Below, piece after piece: positions 1-11,473 of a stretch of DNA of 64,000 nucleotides. The position numbers and the translations under genes were made by a program. The notes beneath the pieces are model-generated. The model ran no database searches. It saw only the letters and a list, made by a program, of their open reading frames with translations, and was not told the DNA's origin. Position 1 is the stretch's first letter, and the number at the start of each line of letters is the position of its first letter. The stretch is from NCBI GenBank assembly GCA_010093515.1, contig MU001695.1, forward strand, positions 2,750 to 66,749, in the 5' to 3' direction. Source of the DNA: Lineolata rhizophorae. Lineage: Eukaryota > Ascomycota > Dothideomycetes > Lineolatales > Lineolataceae.

Positions 1-1609
1 GCTATGGAGAATCTGCACGGAAGTTAGCAAAATTAGTAAGATTGAGATAGCGTCTAATAAGAGATTTAGTGTGGCGAGATGTTTTTAGAAATTCTAGTAA
101 GCTTGTCCTTAGAGTGCAGTTTGAATATCTACTCATGAGGAAGCTCTCATTCAAACTTCTGCCCCTCCTTCGATGGTGATGATCTTTGGATTGACCACTT
201 GGGTCTTATTCCGTAATTCAGCGACGACCAATAGCTCGGAACTTAGCCGCTTGAGCCTCTGTGTTTTTTATTGAGTTAGATTTATCCTTCAATCGCAGGT
301 GTCGCAGAATCTAGCCTATCTAGATAAGAGGTCCAAATGCTTGGCACACCGAAGAGGTCGATGCACAACTGCTGCACGTTCTAGATGAAACCTGGAGATT
401 TGGTGCCGAGCGGCTTTTCAAGTTATAGTTCTAGAAACTTCAAACATTACATTCATGGTTAGCACCGGCGCACTATTTTCTTAACCTAGAGGCTGCGGTT
501 TAAGATCTATGAACATGCACTCATTTGGCCAGAAAGCTTCTATTCCACCTCTCCTTCCTATCACCTATCGTGCTCCTTTCATCAAACGTTCTTTTTTGTC
601 ATATCGTGTTGCAATTTGTGCAAGACAAGTTTTAACAATCACCTGCTATTTTAAGGAATAGTGTAGCTTTTAAAGTCCTATGTGATTGCTTAAAACATAA
701 GCTTCTTAATAAGATGCTGATACAGTATAGCAAACCATACTCCTCCTTTTCGAAATAGGGTAAGTAAGGAGATGTTTAAAGATCCGGAGGATCTTTGGCT
801 CTATTTGATTAAACTATATATAAACCAAGTAATAGCTAATTCTTGTACTACAAAAATCCCTAAGGGGCCTTTTTTCGTCTCCGTATTAAGGTTATAACGT
901 GGTCCGATCTTGTATACCGGACTACGGCTAGAAGAAACGGCTCGCAGTGTTAGTAGCGCTTGCAGTGAAGACCGCTATACCATACCTAATATAATCAATT
1001 ATATATTCTTTGTTACGAGTTTAAGCAACCGTGTACGAATTTATCAAGCTGCACGATTGCCTAGAATGACAGGTGATTGTTAAAAGTAGTCTCACTTGCA
1101 CAAACTACCGCACGATATGACAAAAAAGGCTGTTTCATGAAAGGAGCTCAACATTGAGCAGTGAACGTAGCAGCGAATTGCTGTACAGCACGGCAGATAC
1201 TGTCTAGGCTTCCTTCTCCAAAGTTGTTGCTTTGCCTGTTTCATTATTTCTGAAACACATTTCAAAGACATTGAATTCAAGGTACATGAACAATCGTGAA
1301 AGGAAAGGGAAACAAAGAACTGACAACAAAAAGAAATAAGCACAAGATAAAAGGACATCCCGACCTGAATACTTATCTTGATAAATCTACGAAATATAAA
1401 GGTTTTGTATTTGTACAATTCAAGGCCTAGAAAAGGGATTCTGGAATATACTTGTAGTATATAAGACCGCTGTTGACGTCCTGTTCTTGAAGCCGAACTT
1501 CACTAAATTCTGCATGGTAAAAGACTCTATCAATTTTCACTAGTCTCCATTTCCTTCCAACAAACTCAAACCATCTTCGACGCAAGAAAATCGAGTTCTA
1601 GTGTTCGCG
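1..1609. other. AT-rich intergenic, no gene seen
   Basis: Low-GC sequence with scattered short open stretches and no family motif, no credible start/intron structure and no repeat longer than a few bases. A pyrimidine-rich stretch at about 1540-1575 (ctagtctccatttccttcc) sits just before the next gene and looks like its 5' leader. Confidence 0.6.
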
Positions 1610-1933
1610 ATGTCTAATAACGAGCAGAATAACAACGCAAACGAAGAGAAGCGCCGGCAATTCGAAGAGATGGCGCAAGAGGACCGTCGAAAAAAGGCAG
1701 AATTCGACAAGAAGCAGCGCGAGTTGAAGCAGAGCATATCGGAACTCACGCAAAAAATAGCGGCCGAGGAAAATGAACTACGGCAGCTAGAGGCCGATTT
1801 GGCTGCGGCGGAGACCGAGACGTCTGAGTTTCGTCGCCAACAACAGGCGCTAGACGACTCAGACAAGCGCGACGAAACGGATCGCGAGCACGAGCTGCAG
1901 AGGATGGAGCGCGAGCTCGATCGCTTCCGCTAA
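1610..1933 (+). CDS. small charged coiled-coil protein, hypothetical
   Basis: A single-exon frame of 107 residues beginning MSNNEQNNN. I chose the ATG at 1610, the first ATG in the frame; the frame stays open a few codons upstream but has only GTG there. From about residue 15 to the end the protein is a nearly continuous charged helix rich in Glu, Arg, Lys and Gln, with leucines at heptad-like spacing (for example the ELTQKIAAEENELRQLEADL stretch near residues 46-65), so a dimeric or trimeric coiled coil is likely. There is no signal peptide, cysteine or membrane segment. I do not recognise a named family. GC content and codon choice are clearly higher than in the flanking AT-rich DNA, which supports coding. 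The function is unknown. Confidence 0.6.
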   Translation: MSNNEQNNNANEEKRRQFEEMAQEDRRKKAEFDKKQRELKQSISELTQKIAAEENELRQLEADLAAAETETSEFRRQQQALDDSDKRDETDREHELQRMERELDRFR

Positions 1934-2365
1934 TGTCATCGCGAGTCCGCAGGGTTGCTCACTCTAATTTACTCGGCCACGCTCATACTACTCGCAGTGT
2001 CACATTTATGAGCGGAGCGCGCTGTGAGCATACATTGTTCTTCCGACTGTCCTGCCATGTAAGTATTGCGGATTTTCGAATCCTTCGCACGCTACAAGAA
2101 TCAAGAAAGAAGTACGTTTATAGGATACTATGGAATTAGATGTTTGACTTCCATATTGGAATTGGGAATTTGACTGCTTACTTCATTAAATACAACATAC
2201 TGGCAAGAAAGCTAAAAATTGCTGCCTATTTTATTTGTGTAGTTGATGTGATCTTCGCGTGGACACGACTGGGAGCTGAGAGTGGACAGTTCGCCTAGGA
2301 AATGATTGATAAGTGTAGGAGGTGGACAAAAGTAGCCGATACATTAGGGGTCTCTATTGATGGAG
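1934..2365. other. intergenic, no gene seen
   Basis: This stretch lies between the 3' ends of two converging genes, the coiled-coil gene and the flavoprotein. The short open frame after the coiled-coil stop has no recognisable content. It probably holds both 3' untranslated regions. Confidence 0.5.
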
Positions 2366-4022
2366 TTATGATCGCAGTAGCTTAGCAGAATCACAACCAA
2401 TCGACCGTCCTAATTCATCCAGGGCGTGTCGCTCTCCTTTCCCAACTGCAAATATTTCCAACAAACTACTCAACGAGTTAGCAACGAGTCCACGTTCCCG
2501 TGCACACTTTGTCCGTCCATACTTATTCCCCATACAACGGAGCAAAAATCTCGATACCCAAAGGGCCACTTACTTTGGAACCCTAAATCGTTCCCAAAGA
2601 ACGCCTCTAGCACCTTCTTCCCGTCACTCATCCCTTCGGCGGGACTATACGCGATAGCATTCTTCCCCACCGCGAGTCCAATCATCGGCGGCACCTCGAT
2701 CGGGAACGTCATTAACGACGGCGGGGTGCCGAATCGCGCCTCGCGCATGCGCTGATAGATGTTTGCGGCGGCAAAATGGCCCATGTGCATGGCTGCGCCG
2801 CACCGCTTGATGCCGGACCAGGACGTCGCGTCGCCGACGGCGAAATGGGCGGAGGCGTTGGGTACTGAAGGGAGAAAGCTTAGGCTGAAAGAACGAGTCA
2901 GTGGGGAAGGGTAAGAGTGAGTTGGAAATCTGTGGGAGAGAAGGTCCTACTCCGTGCCGATTTGGACATAACCATTAGGGTCTAGAACTTCTGCAGGGAG
3001 GAAAGCTGTCGACGGAACGGACTGAGATACGGCGTTGATAACATGCCCAACAAGGAGCTCCGTCCCGTCGCTGAGTTTGAGCTTGGTACGAGGACTGCCC
3101 GAGCTGTTGCTATCACTGTCGAGGGCCGTCATCTCCATCACGCGCTTTCCCATAATGATTTCGACGCCTTCCATGCAGAGAAGCTCGAGCGTTCTGTCCT
3201 TGAAGTCATCCGGAAGTGGTTCCGAAGATAGAAGCTTGTCCCGAGAGTGGATTAGAGTTACTTTTTGGTCAGGTAGGACGAGCTTAAGTTCGGCTGCTAT
3301 CTCAATTCCGACAGCACCTACGGTGAGGGGACAATAAGAATGACTGCCTCCATAGACAATTTCCTGATTTCCTGGGAATCACTGACCTCCGCCGATCACG
3401 GCCGCCCCAGCCGCATCCCTCACGGCGTCGACATGCGCTCCTGCTTCCGAATAATAATCCACTAGAGTGCGAGATTGAGGCACGACTGGCCAGACTCGTC
3501 GGAGACCAGTCGCGGTGACCAAGAAATCATATTCGATTTCCTGCTGGTTTTTTGCCCTCCCAAAGTTATCCACAAGGGCGACTTTTCTCTGGCAATCAAT
3601 GGAGGTGGGCGTGCCACGGATACATCGTATTGCCGGGGTCTGAAGGGCCGGTATCTCGTCAAAACGCCTCCAGAACCGCTGCATATAGTCCTTAGAAGCG
3701 AGTGTTAATGGAGAGCCTATGAGATGATCTGTCGGGAGTAGATTGTTTTGCGTTATTAACTTTCGTAATGTCCAAAGTCTCATGGCACTCCCACTCTAGG
3801 GTAACTCTCACAAAAGCCATCTCGCTCATCGACTATGGTGACTTGGACCGGAGTGACCGGCCCTACGGCTGAGCTGTCAGCTTCCGGTGCAAACCGTGCA
3901 GCTTTTCCGCCACAGAGATCCAACAGGTTTAGCGCAGCGGCAAGCCCTCCATATGCACCACCGAGAATTAGGACTCTGAAGGGGTCTTGCTCAGCAATCG
4001 AGGCGTTTTTGGCGGATGGCAT
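2366..4022 (-). CDS. AIF/AMID-type FAD-dependent pyridine nucleotide oxidoreductase
   Basis: I model five exons on the minus strand: 4022-3812, 3728-3387, 3317-2951, 2884-2574 and 2445-2366. They add up to 1311 nt, 436 residues, in phase at every junction. The N-terminal FAD-binding motif is VLILGGAYGGLAAAL (about residues 15-29), and a second Rossmann motif VIGGGAVGIEIAAEL is formed across intron 2. A FAVGDATSWSG stretch near the C-terminus is the conserved FAD-contacting GD motif. The sequence resembles fungal AMID/FSP1-like proteins, which oxidise NAD(P)H and reduce quinones. There is no evident mitochondrial targeting peptide. The last intron (2446-2573, 128 nt) and the short final exon are the least certain part. 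The gene lies downstream of the siderophore transporter on the same strand and has an iron-regulator site about 470 bp upstream. Substrate and compartment are unknown. Confidence 0.85.
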
Positions 4023-5026
4023 CTTGCATTGAATTTTACGGAAACGAACGCAAGGGAAACATGTACGCAAAGCTAGCCTTGCAAAGATGTCCAGATGGTT
4101 GTTCATGGCGGAACATAATAAGAAAAATGAGCGAAAAAAAAAAAGCAGATTCAAGGGAGCTAGATACATGTGCTAAAATTATACAATTGAATCTTCTCAT
4201 CTCACTCAGTGTCCATGCTCCAAAGGAAGCAGTCCGGTTCCACTCCGAACGAACACTCCCCGGAACTCCAAAGCACCGTCTATTCCGGCGCATCTCCGTC
4301 TTGATCTCTCTAACCGCTCGTGACTCCCTTTGTCCATGAATACTTGCCGATGTCGGTGACAAGGCAGGTGCATGGGGATTGTTGAATAGAGGGAACGTTC
4401 ATTTTTCGTATCCCAGGAGCAGGATCCCTGCTAGTGCAGTTGACCGTGAAATATTATTGGCTACATAGAACGAGGGCGGGTCGTTATGTAACTGTTATCT
4501 GATCATCAGATTACGCCGCGCTCCGACCTACCGCTTTTAGGCGTGCCCCACTTTTTACTGACTTCTGGGCGCAGAGCTCCACCCCGACACTAACATTTTC
4601 TTCTTTTTTCTCCGTGACCTGGGCAGCGAAGGAACTAGGCCACTCGAGCGCAAGGGTTGGACCCGCAGATATGGATCCTGTTTTGAGCGCAGGTGGTATG
4701 AATTTGCAGTCGCGCAACTGTCAGTCACTTATGAAATTCGAGTCGATTTGTGTTGACTTTCCAGCGTGCTTTTCGTCTTGGTCCTATCCTCACGGTCTGA
4801 TTGAAATTTGTAGAGGTAAACGACTGTATATAAAAGAATCAACGCAAACGTAATAACATTTTCAAAAAGTAAGTACAAGCAAATTATGTAGGTATCTCAG
4901 TCGCGACTAAATTACCCCCGTTCATCATCAAATCAAGGAGAGATTCTACTTATCCAAGTGTAGTAATTGGCTGATCGGACAGGAAAAGTAGAAGTCCTTA
5001 TAAATGCAGACCCAACCGGCCTTCTT
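4023..5026. other. intergenic between flavoprotein and siderophore transporter
   Basis: This is the 5' region of the flavoprotein gene and the 3' region of the transporter gene. No protein-coding gene is supported. It contains an exact ATCWGATAA-type site with a near-palindromic partner (see 4495-4503). Confidence 0.6.
4495..4503 (-). promoter_or_regulatory. SreA/Sre1/Fep1-type iron-regulatory GATA site
   Basis: TTATCTGAT on the plus strand is ATCAGATAA on the minus strand, an exact match to the ATCWGATAA consensus bound by the fungal iron-sensing GATA repressors (SreA, Sre1, Fep1). It is followed at once by ATCAGATTA, one mismatch away on the other strand, so the pair forms TCTGA-TCA-TCAGA. 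It lies 473 bp upstream of the flavoprotein start. The role is inferred from the motif. Confidence 0.55.
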
Positions 5027-6912
5027 TCACACGACACGCCCCTTGACTTGCTTGAAATCTTTCACCTGGATGTCCCTCCATACTATAACAGACGGAATGA
5101 TCAGCGACAAGACCGCTGTCGCCGCGATGAGCATGTACTTCTGGGCGTCGCCATAGGCTTGCTGGATAGCGTCGCGCGTGGGCGAGCCCACGGGGTACGA
5201 TAACTGGGTCTCAAGGTCTGCGTAGATCATGGCGAGGTTGGCCATCTCGTCGGCGGGGAGGTACCTGGCAAGTCTGTCGGGGAAGACGCCAGTCCAGATG
5301 GCGGCGGAGATGGAGGAGCCGATGGCACCGCCGACGCTGGAGAACATGCCCTCGAAGGCGAGGATGACGGCGACGTACTGGTGCGAAACGACGGCCATGG
5401 CGGCCATCTGCTCGCAGATGACGAGGGTGCCGCCCGACAGCGCGATGAAAAGCTGGCACATGACGATGTAGCCGATGTCGGTGTTGGGCTGTCGGAAGTG
5501 AATCATGAGGCCAACACCGAGGATCGTGAGCGGGACGCCGAAGTAGAGCGCTAACCACTTGAAGCGGCCAGACCACCGGATCAGGAGGCCGACGACGACG
5601 GCCCAGAAGCATGAGCCGATCGTGTAGATGCGCGTCACGTACGACGCCTCCGTCACGCTGAGGTCGTTGACCACTTGCAAGAAGGATGAAAAGTAGGCGT
5701 TCCAGATATACCAGGCGACGAAGAGGACGCCAGAAAGTATACAGGCGCCCAGGACGGTGCGATCCGTCAGGAGGTCGTACGGGAGGAAAGTCTTCGGTGC
5801 CCAGTATTTTTCCCATAGACCAAAGCCGATGAGAAGAAGGCCGCCGAAAATGATCATGCAGATAATCATCGGGGCTCGCCACCCTTCGCCTTGGTACGTG
5901 TACAGGCTAAACGGGAGAAGGAACAAGGCCAATCCGCCCGCGATGAGGATCAAACCAAAAAGATCGAACTCGATAGCGTAGTATTTCACCGATTGCAGGA
6001 ACGTCCGTCCGCTGTTCCTCCGGTGTATTATCCCGAGTTTCTTGGCCTTGTTGTGGTTCCACGCGAGTAGACCCCACAACGGCAAAGTCACAGCCGGAGT
6101 GACGATGGCGAATATGCCAAATCCCCATCGCCAACCAGCTCCACCTAGGACGCTCTCAGCGATCGGCCCGCCTATCCAGACGGTGGCGATGTACGGAGAG
6201 TTGGAGTAGGCAAACATCAACGCTCGGTTTTTGAGCGACGATGTATCGGCAATAAAAATGGACAAGCTATAGCCTAGACCGTTGTACCTAAAAATTAACA
6301 TCAATTGTTAGCCAAAAAGAAAGAAACCGTCGTTATGATTTAGGGGTTCTCCTTACCCAACCCAGTAAAATACTTGGGCAGCCGCATAGGTTTCGACGTT
6401 GTTGCAGCCGGCCATCATGACGATACCAACAGTCAGGACAACAATCATTGCAAAATAGCCTTGAGGCCGGCCCCAAATATCAAGAATCTTTGCCAGAGGC
6501 AACTTGAAGAGGCCACCAATGATGTTGGACATGATATTCGTAGCGGCCGTCAGCGAATGCAAGGCGAAGGAGCTCGTCACGTATGGGTTGAGAGCGGCTG
6601 TGACATTCTGCTGCATTGAGTCGACAAAGTAGATAATGAAGATCCTACAATTTTGTTAGAAGCATTGCAATGGCACTTGCTATTCGAGTGTACGCACATA
6701 ATGTAGGCGATGATCAAGGCCGTGGTAGTCCATACTGTCGCCGTCGCCTGTATTGCCTGAACACCCGCCTGGACATCTTCAGAGATGCGCTCTGAGTCAT
6801 CGGAGCGTTGTTCTTGGACATTGATGTTGGCTTCCGAATCAATCGGCTTCTTCGTGTCCTCGTCTACGGGAGTTGGATCCCGGTGCTTCTCTAGGAACGA
6901 TGGGAGAGACAT
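5027..6912 (-). CDS. siderophore iron transporter, MFS superfamily (SIT/ARN type)
   Basis: There are three exons: 6912-6698, 6644-6357 and 6287-5027, giving 587 residues, with introns of 53 and 69 nt that keep phase. The N-terminus is hydrophilic and acidic (about 70 residues), followed by some 12-14 hydrophobic segments. The region IADTSSLKNRALMFAYSNSP and the C-terminal end VKDFKQVKGRVV are typical of the MirB/Arn siderophore:proton symporters, as is the length. The protein should import ferric siderophores across the plasma membrane. I cannot tell the siderophore type from sequence. Two exact ATCWGATAA sites lie about 390-440 bp upstream of the start, so iron repression is expected. No siderophore synthetase or oxygenase gene is present in the window, so the transporter may serve xenosiderophores or siderophores made from another locus. 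Confidence 0.9.
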
Positions 6913-7299
6913 GGCGTGAAGAGTGCGAAGTCAGAACAGAATCGACAAGGACAAGAGTGATAGTTCCCTGGTTAGGATTGCCCGACATAAAGCTTAAGAG
7001 CACGGAAAGGTGGGAGAGGCCAGGCTCAAATGCAGGGCCCGTAGCCAGCTTCCAGGGAGTGTCCCCATTTTAGACTACCTGGGACCAGGCGTGCCGCCTG
7101 GCATTCGCACCCCTTAGCGAAGCGGCACGTATGCTCAATTCTGCAAAGTCCTGGACCTCCCGGTCGATTAAACCCGAAAAGAAAGAGCATCGCGCTACGA
7201 AGACGCAGCGTTGGGTGGCGTGAAATCCCGGGCCACGGCGCGTGCGAGGGGAGCAACGGGCAGATCAATAAATTGCTACCGCGCGCGGCGCGATGCAAC

Positions 7300-7308
7300 A
7301 TCTGATAA
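7300..7308 (+). promoter_or_regulatory. SreA/Sre1/Fep1-type iron-regulatory GATA site
   Basis: ATCTGATAA, an exact ATCWGATAA match, lies about 390 bp upstream of the siderophore transporter start codon and 40 bp from a second exact copy. Paired sites of this kind are known upstream of iron-repressed siderophore genes in other ascomycetes. Confidence 0.65.
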
Positions 7309-7339
7309 GATCCCCGAAGTCACCAAGCCAATCGCGCCC

Positions 7340-7348
7340 ATCAGATAA
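7340..7348 (+). promoter_or_regulatory. second iron-regulatory GATA site with adjacent CCAAT box
   Basis: ATCAGATAA is an exact match to ATCWGATAA. A CCAAT box lies at 7328-7332, 11 bp before the GAT of this site. CCAAT plus a nearby GAT/AAT-type half site is the arrangement used by the CBC-HapX iron regulator, but the spacing here is close to that consensus, not certainly equal to it. The double site would allow both SreA-type repression and HapX-type control. This is inferred from motifs only. Confidence 0.6.
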
Positions 7349-7993
7349 TGGCCTCATCTCTCGGCGATTTCTCTGAAGCGGGACTAGCGGCAACCTTCCG
7401 CCCCACCGAGCAACAAGGGATCCTCACGCCGACATTCCCATCGTCCAGAATCCTTCGAAGCCCTCGCTTGGAACTCCTTGCAGACTTTGGGCCGCCGACC
7501 GTCCTGGCGCTGCGGCCAGTCCCGAGCTCCAGGGTTGGTGGCCTTCGTGGAACCTTCTGCGATGCTCGGTTGTCGAGCCGTCTCGTCCGAACCCGTTCGC
7601 CCGGTATCGGAGGTCTGGCTGCTCACGCCCTCCCACGTGTTTGCGCGACGGAGCTCTTCCCGCTCTCTGGCTGCTAGAGAAAAGCTAGATTTGAGCCGTC
7701 GTATAGTTGATACTTTCGTCTGGTATCCAGTCAGAGGATGTCATTGCTCTATTATATTTCACAATCGTGATGCCTGTCATACAAGAAGTATTAGTATCAA
7801 GCTGGACAACTGACCACTCGCTCTTTTAATCCACTTGTCGATTACATAGAAGATTGAGCCTCTTCCGCATGCTTTTCATGCAACTGTGCGACTTCACGTA
7901 AGTACAATACATATGGGACTCGGGTACCCTCAGTACTCCAACCAACGCGGGCCTGTACCCAACAACTATCCAGTCTTGTCAGCCATATCAAGC

Positions 7994-10900
7994 CTACAAC
8001 CCTTCACTAGCCGTGACAAACCGCTCCACCGCAGGTCTCGACGCGCTCTTCTCTTCCCCACCCTTCTCCGCTCCCGCACCTCCCTCCTCCTTCCCATCCC
8101 TCCCTGTCCCCGCCCCATTCTCACTCTTCCCATCCTCCATACCAACGCTCGCCAACGTCATCGTACTCGCATTCATCTCCTCCTCCCTCGCCCCCGGCAC
8201 CGCCAACTTGAACGGATACGCGACGCCACCCGTCTCCGGTCGCGCCGACGCCGTTCGCGTCGGCGGAACCCTCGTCGCCGGCAGCGCGGCCGTTTCGCTC
8301 TTGCCCTTCTTCTGCGCCGCCGCGCTGTCACCATCACCACCACCGACAGCAGGCCCAGCACCCGCACCGCCACTACTCTCCACCGGCGCCGACGCTCCTC
8401 CCACAGCACCGCCGCCCTCATCACCGCCCACTGCGTCCCTCTCGCCCGTCTGCCCCTCATCTGTGACACTCCGCATCCAGGAGCGATTCCGGGCGGGCTC
8501 CGGCGGCCGCGGCGCCGCGGCGCCCGGCGCCTCTCCGTCCGGTCGCGCGACGCCCTCGCGCGCCGAGAGGGAGCGCGGGCGCGGCGATTTGGCCTTAGAG
8601 ACTGAGCGGGAGGATGGCATGGAGAAAGCGCGAGGTCGGGAGCGGGACTTGGATTTCTTGGAGGCGGCGACAGCGGAGCGACCCCGCTTGGGGCGGGTGG
8701 CGGACGACGATGGGCGGGCGGCGGCGGCGTTGTCGAGGGCGGTGGTGGAGGTGGAGGGGATGGGGAGGGATTCGGCGGCGCGTTCGCGCTCGATCTGCGT
8801 AGAGTTAGTGGAAGGAGATTTAGTTGCGTAGAGAAAGAGAGAGCGTCGGTAGAAAGTGTGAGAAATGTGGCGGCGTGAACTTAGTCGTGCAAAACATTGC
8901 GCTAATACTTACGGTCATCTCATCGTGCTTGCTTCCCCATCCGCTCCACAAACTCATGCCCCAACTCTTCTTGTCACGCCTTTCCTTCCTGCTCACGCGC
9001 TTCCTACCCACCAGCGCCGTGGGCGGCGGCCTCTCGCCCGTCAGGCCGTCCGCGCCGACCTCAAGCCCATCCCATCCGCTCCCCTTCCTGGCCCTCAGCA
9101 GCTCCTGTAGGCCCTCTAGCTCCTCCAGGCGCCGATGCTGCGCCCTGCGCCGCTCATCGCGGAACTTCCGGTTCCACTTCTGCTGCGTGTCCATCCACTT
9201 GTGGACGGGGCCTTCCTTGACCACGCCGATCTCTTCGGGCGCTAGCGTGCACGCGACGAGCTCCGACGGCGCGAGCAGCGGGTAGATGCGACCGTGGCGG
9301 TCGACGCGGTGGCGGATCATGTGGGCCTCGAAGGGCGGGAGGGCCTCGCCGGCTTTGCCCACCGAGGCGGGGTGTTGACGGGTATGATAGGGAGACTGTC
9401 CGGGCGCTCCGTCCGGCTGCTGCCCTGCCTTTGCCTGATCCTGCCCATTCCGACGCCCCTTCTTCTCCTTCTTGTCTTGCTTGTCCCTTTTAGCCTCTCT
9501 CTCGCGCTCGGCGCTCGACTCGCTCGTGTAGCTCGTCGACGAGCTGGCGGAGCTGCTCTCGCTGATGACGCTCACGCTCTCGTCGTCGAGGATCTCGATG
9601 CCGGTGCGCTGCGCGCGCGCCAGCGCCCAGGCCCCGAACTGCGCCACGCTGCGGTACATGTACTTGGCGGGCCGGGTCCAGCTGAGCGTCGGCGCCACGT
9701 GGCACAGGTCGTCCCACAGCTGGACCTGGACGTCGGTGCCCTTCCAGCGGGCCACGTGCGCGTGGCCGGCCGCCTCGCCGCCCTCGGTCCACTGCGCCAG
9801 GTGCGCCGCCGACGGTGCGTACCGCGTCGGCGCCGCGCACTTGTGCGCGAGGTACAGCTGCTCGTCACGCAGCAGCTCGCCGCCGCCCACTTGGATGAGC
9901 AGAGGGGGGAGCCCGCCGAGGGATGGCTGCAGGATGGGCGACACGAGCGGGTGCGACAAGAGGTGGTTCGGCGCGTAGAGCTGGATCTGGTCCTTGATGG
10001 AGATGCGAGTGCCGTCGAGGGAGATTGTGAGTGGGGCGAGAGGATCGGGCAGAGCATTGGCAGCCTCGAGACGCGAGGGCGCCGTGCTAGAATAGGGGTC
10101 CTTGGGGTCCCCGGGTCCTAATGAGGCCGCATTTTCCGGCTCTTGCTGCTGCTGTTCTTGCTGCACCGGCTGCTCCTGTTGTTTTTGGTTCTGCTGGGAA
10201 GATGGCCGTGCCGGTGACGTCGCTCCGCTGGCCGCCGGGTCCGCGCTGAGCCGTGGTTCCTCCCGCGCCGAGCCGCTCGAATGCACCGAGAACCCTTCTG
10301 CCGGCTCCTTCTTGCCTTTGCTCGCAAGCGAAATGCCACGCTTCCGCTTCTGTGTCGTCTTAGGCGCGTCGCCCTTGGAGATGGTCTCTAGCTCGTCTGC
10401 GTTAGGCGGCGGCCACGCCATGCTAGGCTTGTGCACGAAGCCGTTGGGGGGAATGTAATCGAGCTTCCCGTCTCCGTTCAGAGAAGGAAAGCTGTGCGTC
10501 AGGTCGACCCAGGGTGAAATGAGGATGGCACCGGCGGGCAAGGGCAACCCGCGATCGCGCAGCGTGACGAGCAGGGCGAGCACCATGCCGGCGCCGGCGG
10601 AGTCGCCGGCCAGCAGGATGGTGCTGGGGTCGTGCTTCGTCCCGAGCAGGAAGAGGTAGGCGGCGAGGCAGTCGTGCAGGCCGCAGGGGAACGGGAACTG
10701 GGGCGCGAGCCGGTACCGCGGCGCCAGAACGCGCGCCTGCAGCTTGCGCGCGTGCCGCTGCATCTGGTACCGGTGTTCGTCCACCGACCCGAAGTAGTAC
10801 GCTCCGCCGTGCACGTACAGCATGATGCGGTCGGCGCCGTCCGGATTGCGCGGCGGCACCGGCCCAGCGTCCGTCACTATGCCTTCCAGCGCCGCCGGTG

Positions 10901-11473
10901 CCGACGCTGTCGGCGACAGCTGCTGCCTCGCCTTCTCCTCCTTCTCGCGCTGCTTCGCCACGGCTGCCACCCGCTCCTTGCGCACGTTGTAGTCCTTGCG
11001 CATCTCGATCCACTCGGCGCGCAACCGCGCCGTCTCTCCCTCGCCCCGCCACTGCCACCATTTCGCGCCGCCGACCAGCTCGACGCCGCGCGTGCCGAGT
11101 TGCTCCTGGAGCAGGGCTGCGGCGCGCGAGAGGTAGGCGGCATCGATATCAACGGCTTCGGTTTTGACCCACGCGGGCGCGGGGACCCATTGGCGCGTGA
11201 AGGCTTGGACCTCTTCGACCGTGTGGTACGAGGCGTGGCGGAGGAACTGCCGGACTAACTGGAGGCCTTCGTGGTACGAAATGTGGGCCGTGGGCTTTTG
11301 GCGGAGGGGCGCCCGGTTGAGGTACTATTGCGGTTCGACAAAGTTAGAGTCGGTAGACGGGTTCTAGTTTCCGGTAAGCTGTGGATGGCTCAGTGGAGTC
11401 GTACATGTGAGAAGTAAGTGCTGATGACCGTGGGCGTTACGGCAGCGCCCACGGAGATGGTGTTGAGCACCAT
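7994..11473 (-). CDS. long alpha/beta hydrolase of the hormone-sensitive-lipase family
   Basis: There are three exons: 11473-11405, 11324-8913 and 8794-7994, 1093 residues in phase. Exon 1 encodes only a hydrophobic N-terminus (MVLNTISVGAAVTPTVISTY), a likely membrane anchor. Exon 2 carries the oxyanion-hole motif YVHGGAYYFGS (about residues 194-204), the nucleophile motif GDSAGAG (about 265), an acidic motif GGGELLRDEQ (about 505) and a histidine motif DLCHVAP (about 560), the usual order for an HSL/steryl-acetyl-hydrolase-like esterase. A low-complexity insert rich in Gln, Pro and Lys (about residues 330-440) separates the nucleophile from the acid and His. The C-terminal third, including all of exon 3, is Ser/Ala/Pro-rich and disordered. 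It probably hydrolyses lipid or sterol esters at a membrane. The substrate is unknown. Confidence 0.85.

Larger units (their letters stand above)
6913..7993. other. transporter promoter and 3' region of hydrolase gene; no certain gene
   Basis: The first 440 bp are the promoter of the siderophore transporter, with two iron-regulatory GATA sites. The GC-rich part at 7384-7640 is open on both strands. An 80-codon minus-strand frame ending at 7384 begins with a Ser/Thr-rich stretch (MSSQTSDTGRTGSDETARQP) but has no known motif, and I do not call it a gene. Confidence 0.5.

Noticed and set aside
7384-7626. 80-codon minus-strand frame with Ser/Thr-rich start
   Set aside because: Possible but unsupported: no domain, and open frames exist on both strands because of local GC content.
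9294-10121. Long plus-strand open frame opposite the hydrolase gene
   Set aside because: It lies wholly antisense to exon 2 of the hydrolase, has no motif, and is explained by high GC at third positions.
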